From: Rhizobium sp. R711
GTDB lineage: Bacteria > Pseudomonadota > Alphaproteobacteria > Rhizobiales > Rhizobiaceae
Direction: 5' to 3'
DNA: 64,000 nt
Assembly: GCF_002211365.1 (NCBI RefSeq)
Contig: NZ_LOKZ01000039.1
Location: 1 to 64,000 of the forward strand
Part shown: piece by piece, positions 57,679-64,000 of the stretch
Layout of the letters: every line of letters begins with the position of its first letter
Position numbering within the stretch: the first letter of the stretch is position 1
Notes under the pieces: model-generated
Told to the model about the DNA's origin: nothing
The model's database searches: none
Seen by the model: the letters and a program-made list of their open reading frames with translations, nothing else
Made by a program: the position numbers and the translations under genes

Positions 57679-59669
57679 TCGGCCACCTCCAGCTCTTTGA
57701 TTTGAAGACGAACCTCCGGCATTTCCGGGAACCGTGCGCGGACATCGGCAAAAGCTGCGGCAACGCCCTCATGTCCCGCACGTCCCTTCATTCGGCGGAA
57801 AATCTCCGTCTTGGTGAAGAAGCGCCAATGGATCGGAAGACAGGCAAGAATATCCGTGAGCAGGTCATAGGCAGCGGGTGTCCATTGCGCCTCGTAGCCT
57901 TCACGCTCGTCACCGTAGTGAAAGTGAGTCGCTGGACTCGTGCGCGATGCCCTGAGACGGGATGTTTCGGCTTCGTCCACCTTGCCGTTGCGAATGACTA
58001 CACCATAATCGCGCTCGGCCACTTCCACGGAAACATAGCCGCGCTCCACATCCTGCAGCACGCGCCAGGCCTCGCGCTCAAGCGGATTTCCGCGACCGCC
58101 GCCTCCGGCCGAACGAATCTCGAGCACATCACCCGGCTGCAGGACGGCGGTGTCGATGTTGCCGAGGCGGCGATAGTCCTCGCGCCCGGGATTCAGCACC
58201 ATGTCGGAGAGCCCTGCAGCCTTGCCGCCGAGCAACCCCCAGGGACGGAAGAAGCTGCGGTCGCGGTTGCGGGCGGTGATACGGCTCCCGGGCGCGAACA
58301 CGCGGAACGCCATTTCGGTCGCCAGACCGCCGCGCCAGCGGCCGGCGCCGCCGCTGTCCCTGGCAAGCCCGTATTTGACGAATTCGATCGGCACTTCGGT
58401 TTCCGTGATTTCGATCGGCGTATTCTTCAGATAGGCAGCATCGGCACCCGAACCGTTGGTGCCGTCACGATGCGGCATGCCGCCGCCGCCGCCGACCACC
58501 GGGTTGACGGCGGCGATTACGCTGCGGCCCGTGCGCTCGTCCGTGGTCATGACGTTGACGATGCAATTGTTGCCGGCCGGCGCGGCGGGCAGCAATTCGG
58601 GAACCGCCTGGCAGAAGGCGCCGAAGATCACGGACCGCAAGCGCGCGCAGGTGAGCGAACGCATACCGACAGCCGCCGGCGATACCGGATTGAGAACGCT
58701 CCCCTGGGGTGCAACGCAGGTAAAGGGGCGGGTCAGCCCGGTGTTGAGCAGGATCTTGGGGTTCAGCGTATAGAGAATATAATAGACGCCGACTAGCAAC
58801 ATGGTGTGGCGCGGATCGCCGCCCGAGGGAACGTTGAGCGACGAGCCAAGCTGCGGATCGGAGCCGGTAAAATCGAGGATCGCCTCATCGCCCCTGATCG
58901 TCAGCGTCAGCTTCAGGCGGCATGGATTGGCCTCGACGGAATCCTCATCCGCATAATCGACGAATTCCCACGTGCCATCAGGCATGACCCGTAGAAGATC
59001 GCGCGCCTGCGCTTCGGCGTGATCCAGAAGCAAGTCGGCGCCTTCGAGAAATGCCTGCTTGCCGAATTTTTCGACCATGGCCAGGATCTTGCGCTCGCCG
59101 GTGTTGAGCGCGCCGACCAGCGCCTTGATGTCACCGATGTTGAGGTCTGGTTTGCGCACATTCGTGGTCATGATTTTGAGGATGTCTTCGTCGAAGACAC
59201 CTTCATTGACCAGCTTCATCGGCGGAAATCGAATGCCTTCCTGATGGATCTCCGTCAGCGCGCGCGAAAGGGAAGCCGGCACAGCACCGCCCATGTCGGT
59301 GTTATGGATATGCCCGCCGGTCCAGGCGATGATCTCGCCCTCGTAAAAAACCGGCCTCCAGAGATGCGTGTCCGGTGCATGTGTGGCCACGAAGCAGGAA
59401 TAGGGATCGTTGGTGAAGGCAACGTCGCCCGGCTTGTAGTTCTCGATCATTTCGATGGCCCGGGTATAGGTGAGCCCAGGATACCATGTCGCGCCGAGAC
59501 CCATCGGAACGCCGAAGGTTTCCCCCTTGCGATTGATCAGCATGACGGTGAAATCCTCCGTCTCCTTGACGAAGGCCGAATGAGCCGTCCGCTGCAGCGT
59601 ATAGGCCATGTTTTCGGCGGCAGCCCTGGTATGGTTGGCAAACACTTGAAGGTTCGAACGGTCGAACAT
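57675..59669 (-). CDS. Hydantoinase/oxoprolinase B subunit (HyuB type)
   Basis: A 664-residue protein, longer than the usual ~580 residues of HyuB. The family core is clear (NMAYTLQRTAHSAFVKETED, then FTNDPYSCFVATHAPD and GGGGRGNPLEREAWRVL). The extra C-terminal ~100 residues after FHYGDERE carry an acidic helical domain. With HyuA it would hydrolyse a cyclic amide such as a hydantoin or 5-oxoproline using ATP. GGAG precedes ATG; it starts six bases after the hyuA-like stop. Confidence 0.93.
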   Translation of the reverse strand: MFDRSNLQVFANHTRAAAENMAYTLQRTAHSAFVKETEDFTVMLINRKGETFGVPMGLGATWYPGLTYTRAIEMIENYKPGDVAFTNDPYSCFVATHAPDTHLWRPVFYEGEIIAWTGGHIHNTDMGGAVPASLSRALTEIHQEGIRFPPMKLVNEGVFDEDILKIMTTNVRKPDLNIGDIKALVGALNTGERKILAMVEKFGKQAFLEGADLLLDHAEAQARDLLRVMPDGTWEFVDYADEDSVEANPCRLKLTLTIRGDEAILDFTGSDPQLGSSLNVPSGGDPRHTMLLVGVYYILYTLNPKILLNTGLTRPFTCVAPQGSVLNPVSPAAVGMRSLTCARLRSVIFGAFCQAVPELLPAAPAGNNCIVNVMTTDERTGRSVIAAVNPVVGGGGGMPHRDGTNGSGADAAYLKNTPIEITETEVPIEFVKYGLARDSGGAGRWRGGLATEMAFRVFAPGSRITARNRDRSFFRPWGLLGGKAAGLSDMVLNPGREDYRRLGNIDTAVLQPGDVLEIRSAGGGGRGNPLEREAWRVLQDVERGYVSVEVAERDYGVVIRNGKVDEAETSRLRASRTSPATHFHYGDEREGYEAQWTPAAYDLLTDILACLPIHWRFFTKTEIFRRMKGRAGHEGVAAAFADVRARFPEMPEVRLQIKELEVAE

Positions 59670-59675
59670 GGGCCG

Positions 59676-61757
59676 TTACTCCGAAAAGGTGAGGTGAAGG
59701 TTCAGGTGCCGGTCGATCGTCACCTGCGTGCCGACCGGAATGGCAAAGGTCGTATCGTCCTGGGCCACGATGGCAGGGCCGCTGAAGCGCTCGCCTGGAC
59801 GCAGCTGGTCTCGCCGGTATAGTCCGATCCATTCGAACGCCTTGCCGGTATAGACCGGTATTTCGAGCTCGGGTTCGGCCATGCCGGCAATCTCGTCGAG
59901 GCCGACGGTCGTTTGCAGTGCCGGTCCGGCACCGATGGCAGACAGACGAAGATTGACGATTTCGATCCTGCCGGCCGGATCGGCAAAATCGTAAAGGCGG
60001 GCGTGCATGGCGTGGAAAGCCTCTTCCATCGCGGCAAGATTGCCTTGCGCCACCCAGGCCGCCTCCAGCGGAACCTCGATTTCAAAGCTCTGGCCGACAT
60101 AGCGCATGTCGGCGGAAATCCGCAGTTCGGCAGGCCCTTCGTGTCCCTGCTTGACGAGCCAGCTTCGCCCTTCGGCCGACAACGCCTCCGAAGAACCGCG
60201 CAGCAAAGGCAGGGCTTCCGGCGACAGATGCGTGAAGATCGTTTTGATGAAGTCGCCGCGCAGATCTGCAACCAGACCGCCGAGAGCCGATACAACGCCC
60301 GGGCGCGGCGGCCCGATGGCCTTCGCCATGCGAAATTCACGGGCGAGAAACGCGCCCAGCATGGGGCCACCGCCGCCGAACGGCATGAGGGTAAACTCCC
60401 GCAAGTCGACGCCGGCCCGCGACGCTAGCTTTTCCACTTCGACGAACATCTCCGAGATCGCAATGTCGAGAATGGCCTGGGACACCTCTTCAACCGAACG
60501 CCCGATACGCTCGGCAAGCGTTGAAACGGCCGCGCGTGCGAGCCCGACATCGATGCGCAACTGACCGTAGGCCATCTCGCTGTGCCCCAGCCAGCCGCAG
60601 ACAGCCATGGCATCGGTCACGGTCGCTTGCGTGCCGCCCCGGCCATAACAGGCAGGACCAGGCGTCGAGCCGGCCGATTCCGGTCCAACCCGCAAGACGC
60701 CATGCGCGTCGATGCTGGCAATGGAACCGCCGCCGATGCCGATGGAACTGACGGAGACCGAGGGAATATGAAGCGGAAACTCGCCGATCAATTCGCCCGT
60801 CCCGAATTGTGGCTCGCCGTCGATGATCAACGCGAAGTCTGCCGAGGTGCCGCCGATGTCGAGGGTGAGGACATGTTTCTCACCGGCGAGACGCGCCAGC
60901 CAAGCGGCGCCGATCACGCCCGAGGCCGTGCCGGACAGCAGCATCTGCACACAAGAACGCTTTCCTTCCGCCGCGTTCATCACGCCGCCATTCGATTTCG
61001 TCAGCAAAGCCGGCGCCATCACTCCGCGCGATGCGAGCTTATCTTCGAGAGCCGTCAGGTAACCCGAAACCCTCGGATGGACGTAGCCGTTGAGGATCGC
61101 CGTCGTCGTCCGCTCATATTCGCGAATGACCGGCCACACTTCCGAGGACGTGAAGACGAACAGATCAGGTGCAAGCTTTTCGATTTCGCTCTTGACGGCG
61201 GTTTCCTGGGCGTCGTCGCGCCAGGAATGCAGAAAGGATATGATGATGCCGGCCGCGCCCTTGACCTTTGCGGCCGCCACGGCCGCCGTAACCGCGTTCA
61301 TGTCCGGCGCCTGCGCTTCGCTGCCATCGGCCCGCAACCGCGCGGGGATGCCGAAGATCATGTCGCGTGCGATGAGCTGCTCGGGCCGGGAGCAGAAGAG
61401 AGAGTAGACATCAGGCATTCTCAGCCGGGCCAATTCGATGACATCCTCGAGACCGGCATTCGTCATGAGGGCAAGCGAAACACCGCGCCTCTGGATGACG
61501 GTGTTGATACCGACCGTGGTGCCGTGAACGAAGCGACTGATGTCCTCCGGCTGCAATCCCTCGCGCTCGGCAAGCAAGGAAAGCCCGGTCATCAATTCCG
61601 CGCCCGGATCATCGGGCGTCGTCAGCACCTTCAACGAAGCGACGCGACCGGAGCGGCTTTCCAGCGCGCAGAAATCGATGAAGGTGCCGCCGATATCGAC
61701 ACCGATCTTCCAATCCTGCTGCGAAGCCCCTCGAACTTGCCCTTTCGCGTCCGCCAT
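59676..61757 (-). CDS. Hydantoinase/oxoprolinase A subunit (HyuA type)
   Basis: A 693-residue ATPase subunit of the hydantoinase/oxoprolinase family: N-terminal ASKHA motif GVDIGGTFIDFCALE, FVHGTTVGINTVIQRRG, the second phosphate-binding segment VLTLDIGGTSADFALI and GIGGGSIASIDAHG. It phosphorylates the substrate carbonyl for ring opening by the B subunit. ATG 61757 follows AGGA at six bases; an upstream frame extension is not needed. It is the first gene of the four-gene operon and is divergent from the DAO-type gene at 61970. Confidence 0.93.
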   Translation of the reverse strand: MADAKGQVRGASQQDWKIGVDIGGTFIDFCALESRSGRVASLKVLTTPDDPGAELMTGLSLLAEREGLQPEDISRFVHGTTVGINTVIQRRGVSLALMTNAGLEDVIELARLRMPDVYSLFCSRPEQLIARDMIFGIPARLRADGSEAQAPDMNAVTAAVAAAKVKGAAGIIISFLHSWRDDAQETAVKSEIEKLAPDLFVFTSSEVWPVIREYERTTTAILNGYVHPRVSGYLTALEDKLASRGVMAPALLTKSNGGVMNAAEGKRSCVQMLLSGTASGVIGAAWLARLAGEKHVLTLDIGGTSADFALIIDGEPQFGTGELIGEFPLHIPSVSVSSIGIGGGSIASIDAHGVLRVGPESAGSTPGPACYGRGGTQATVTDAMAVCGWLGHSEMAYGQLRIDVGLARAAVSTLAERIGRSVEEVSQAILDIAISEMFVEVEKLASRAGVDLREFTLMPFGGGGPMLGAFLAREFRMAKAIGPPRPGVVSALGGLVADLRGDFIKTIFTHLSPEALPLLRGSSEALSAEGRSWLVKQGHEGPAELRISADMRYVGQSFEIEVPLEAAWVAQGNLAAMEEAFHAMHARLYDFADPAGRIEIVNLRLSAIGAGPALQTTVGLDEIAGMAEPELEIPVYTGKAFEWIGLYRRDQLRPGERFSGPAIVAQDDTTFAIPVGTQVTIDRHLNLHLTFSE

Positions 61758-61969
61758 ATCCGTTCCTTTCCTTTGCCTGTCACGAAACTGGCATGGACGC
61801 GCCGGAGAGGTCCAAGAGCGAAAATGCCAAAGGTCATAAGCCGGACTTATGCTCTGACGATCGGCTAAACCCATAGGCCGGGCTTATGGGCGCTGTGTGA
61901 TCCCGACTTTGACAGCGCCAAGCGGGCTCGGACAAGGTGGAGATTGTTTTCAGCCTATGGAGATCCTCG

Positions 61970-63073
61970 ATGGACGCTATCGTGCTGGGCGGCGGGCTCA
62001 TGGGAGCCGCCTCCGCCTTTTTTCTCGCCCGGCGCGGCATCCGCGTGACGCTTATCGAACGCAATCGGGTCGGAAGCGGCGCGACAGTGGCGTCCTTCGG
62101 CAATATCAGGCGAAGCGGCCGATATATACCACAATTGCCGCTTGCTCACCGCTCGCTTGCCCTGTGGGGACAGGCCGAGGCCATGCTCGGACGCGATGTG
62201 GAATTCCGCGCAACCGGCCACCTGCGGCTGGTCTTCAGCCAGGAAGGACTTGCGGCGATGCGATCCTTTGTCAAGGAGGCCCGACCGTGGGGACTGGAAC
62301 TGGAAGAGCTGACCGCGAAGGACGTGCGGTCGCGCTTTCCCGGCCTCGGCCCAGACGCGATTGCCGCCTCCTTTTCCCCGAATGATGGAAGCGGCAACCC
62401 GCGTCTCATTGCACCGGCCTTCGCGGACGCCGCCCGAAAATTGGGGGCCGACATCGTCGAGAATGTCGGCATCGGGACTATCAGAAAAAGTGACTGCGGA
62501 TTTCAGGTCGAAACATCGAAGGGCTTGCACAAAGCCTCGATGTTGCTGAACGCAACGGGTGCCTGGGGTGCTCGTGTCGCAGGCCTGTTCGGAGAAACGG
62601 TTCCGATTACTGCCAGAGGCCCGCAAATGGGAGTGACCGAACCTCTCCCTCATCGCATTCTCCCGGTCGTCGGCGTCTGGGCGCATGATCACGGCGGCGG
62701 TTACCTGCGGCAGGTGGAAAGGGGCAATATCGTCTTCGGCGGTGGCGCCGATCGCACCGATGTTTCGCTCGATACCGGATACGCCAAGGCAGACCCTGCC
62801 CGCTTGCCGGGCCAGCTTCGTTCGTTGCTGCCGATTTTGCCGGCGCTGAAAGCGGTTACCGTGATACGTACATGGTCGGGTTGCGAGGGCTATGTCGAAG
62901 ATGGCCTCCCGGTGATGGGGCCCTCCTTCACAACCGCCGGCCTGTTTCACGCCTTCGGCTTTTCCGGCCATGGTTTCCAACTTGGTCCGGGCGTTGGCGA
63001 TGTCATGGCCGAACTCATGGCGACGGGAAGAACGGATATTCCGCTGCGCGATTTTCGAATCGAACGCTTTTAA
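61970..63073 (+). CDS. FAD-dependent oxidoreductase (OoxB/HcnC-like DAO type)
   Basis: A 367-residue flavoprotein with FAD motif AIVLGGGLMGAASAFFLARR (3-22), SGATVASFGNIRRSGRY and the C-terminal FGFSGHGFQLGPGVGDVMAE. The SFGNxRRxGR segment resembles beta subunits of opine oxidase, HcnC and related amine dehydrogenases. It is the most likely catalytic partner of the [2Fe-2S] and FAD/BFD subunits across the shared 212-bp promoter gap. GGAG lies seven bases before ATG 61970. An upstream start at 61937 is less likely. It is followed by a T-arm-like motif. Confidence 0.92.
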   Translation: MDAIVLGGGLMGAASAFFLARRGIRVTLIERNRVGSGATVASFGNIRRSGRYIPQLPLAHRSLALWGQAEAMLGRDVEFRATGHLRLVFSQEGLAAMRSFVKEARPWGLELEELTAKDVRSRFPGLGPDAIAASFSPNDGSGNPRLIAPAFADAARKLGADIVENVGIGTIRKSDCGFQVETSKGLHKASMLLNATGAWGARVAGLFGETVPITARGPQMGVTEPLPHRILPVVGVWAHDHGGGYLRQVERGNIVFGGGADRTDVSLDTGYAKADPARLPGQLRSLLPILPALKAVTVIRTWSGCEGYVEDGLPVMGPSFTTAGLFHAFGFSGHGFQLGPGVGDVMAELMATGRTDIPLRDFRIERF

Positions 63074-63084
63074 AAATACTCTTG

Positions 63085-63113
63085 CGCCTTGATGAAGATC
63101 GAACCTTCGGCCC
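63085..63113 (+). repeat. T-arm-like junction motif, copy 7
   Basis: GCCTTGATGAAGATCGAACC followed by TTCGGCCCA. It lies 11 bases after the last gene of the catabolic island and before the 3' end of the Fic gene, so copies 6 and 7 bracket the island. Confidence 0.6.
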
Positions 63114-63125
63114 ATCTATTTCTCA

Positions 63126-64000
63126 TTAACTGAGAGGCAAGGGATCCGTGCCTTCGCTTAGAATTGCAAGGTATCGTTGATAGCTGAACACGCGGCCACG
63201 CTTGCGGCCGGTCACCTCATCAACAATGCCCAATCGCTCCAGATCGGCGAGTGCGGCGTTGACGGTTGGTGCGGACAGACCTGTTATCTGAACAATCTGG
63301 TTCGCTGTGTGAAAAGGATTCTGCTGGAAGAGCTCGTGAATGCGAAGGGCCGACCCTGCTCTATCACTCTCCACCGTGATCCGCTCCCGATCTTCCTTAA
63401 AAAGATCGACGATCTGGGTTGCGGCCTCAAATGCTTGATTGGCGGTGTCGGCGACACCGGTTAGGAAAAAGTCTAGCCAAGCTTCCCAGTTTCCATGTTC
63501 ACGAACCTCTTGCAGTAACCGATAGTATTCTCTCCGATGGGACTTCAGATAGAGGCTGAGGTAAAGCAGCGGCTTTCGCAATACGCCGTTCATGCAAAGA
63601 TACAGGGTTATAAGCAGGCGACCAATACGGCCGTTGCCATCGAGAAACGGATGGATCGTTTCAAACTGCACATGCAGCAATCCAGCTTTGATCAGCGCCG
63701 GGAGCCGAGATTGGTCGTCATGAATGAAGCGTTCGAACGCGTCCAGGCAACCGGCCATTTCAGTGACAGGTGGTGGTACAAAGAGTGCGTTACCGGGGCG
63801 CGTGCCACCAATCCAGTTTTGCGAGCGGCGGAATTCTCCAGGATCCTTGGTGCCTCCACGTCCACTGTGCAGGAGCTTGACGTGCATCTCACCGATCAGA
63901 CGCAACGACATGGGCAGCGTTTCCAGCCGCTCCAAACCGTACATCATGGCGTCAACATAATTGGAGACTTCACGAATATCATCAACCGGTTGCCCGGCCT
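63126..64000 (-). CDS. Fic-family AMP-transferase-like protein (5' end outside window)
   Basis: At least 291 residues, open at the right edge. The Fic core HPFLDGNGRIGR is complete with catalytic His, and the segment PMSLRLIGEMHVKLLHSGRG precedes it. A C-terminal winged helix (ANQIVQITGLSAPTVNAALA, then DLERLGIVDEVTGRKRG) is typical of this bacterial group. Fic enzymes transfer AMP to Tyr, Ser or Thr of targets. An inhibitory helix motif, if present, would be N-terminal and outside the window. The reading begins in-frame at the edge with QPVDDIREVSNYVDA. Confidence 0.92.
   Translation of the reverse strand, partial: AGQPVDDIREVSNYVDAMMYGLERLETLPMSLRLIGEMHVKLLHSGRGGTKDPGEFRRSQNWIGGTRPGNALFVPPPVTEMAGCLDAFERFIHDDQSRLPALIKAGLLHVQFETIHPFLDGNGRIGRLLITLYLCMNGVLRKPLLYLSLYLKSHRREYYRLLQEVREHGNWEAWLDFFLTGVADTANQAFEAATQIVDLFKEDRERITVESDRAGSALRIHELFQQNPFHTANQIVQITGLSAPTVNAALADLERLGIVDEVTGRKRGRVFSYQRYLAILSEGTDPLPLS

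Noticed and set aside
60582..61868. Plus-strand frame of 428 codons inside the HyuA-like gene
   Set aside because: Antisense shadow of a well-supported ATPase subunit, without any family motif.

Overview
The window looks like an accessory replicon or genomic island of a Rhizobium-like alphaproteobacterium. The coding sequence is GC-rich. A LexA box of the alphaproteobacterial GTTC-N7-GTTC type lies upstream of an imuA-imuB-dnaE2 mutasome. An IS30-family transposase is cut by the left edge. Two paralogous VapBC-like pairs, a RES/Xre pair and two Fic-type genes are typical of mobile DNA. No rRNA, intact tRNA, CRISPR array, plasmid replication gene or integrase was found.

Left part (1-18.4 kb): a mosaic of intact genes and gene remnants. 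Intact genes are a VapBC-like pair, an AraC regulator divergent from a Rossmann oxidoreductase, an AI-2E-family transporter, a PP2C phosphatase, a stand-alone CheB-like methylesterase with a zinc-ribbon-like tail, and a membrane SDR/DoxX plus DUF2269 pair. Remnants include UPF0149, DnaE2, SRAP (YedK-like), LigD, a ClC channel, Fic, LysR, thioredoxin reductase-like and RES toxin sequences. Remnants of three DNA-repair families (DnaE2, SRAP, LigD) lie within 5 kb of each other.

18.4-34.2 kb: a small redox/detoxification operon (SDR, GST, isochorismatase-like) with its divergent AraC regulator. Next come imuA, a frameshifted imuB and dnaE2 under a LexA box, a second SRAP remnant, a cold-shock protein with a hairpin, a VOC/DUF899 pair, an AAA/DUF4143 ATPase and a second VapBC-like pair.

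34.4-63.1 kb: an intact catabolic island. It holds two two-domain GNAT acetyltransferases, an ArgE-like deacetylase, a hydroxyacid dehydrogenase, a cupin, two aldehyde dehydrogenases, a tartrate/malate-type dehydrogenase, three DAO-type flavoprotein oxidases and two HAD type II hydrolases. It also holds an omega-aminotransferase, a complete oligopeptide/opine-type ABC importer, an Lrp regulator, a LysR regulator, and a four-gene minus-strand unit: hydantoinase/oxoprolinase A and B with a [2Fe-2S] protein and an FAD/BFD dehydrogenase subunit. I infer uptake of an amino- or opine-like compound, oxidative deamination or transamination, aldehyde oxidation, and ring or amide opening. The substrate cannot be read from sequence. 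A Fic-family gene is cut by the right edge.

The most unusual structural signal is a degenerate motif of about 28 bp that resembles the reverse complement of a tRNA T-arm and 3' acceptor end. It occurs seven times between 16.3 and 63.1 kb, always in the same orientation. Each copy sits in an intergenic gap at the border of a functional block, including both ends of the catabolic island.
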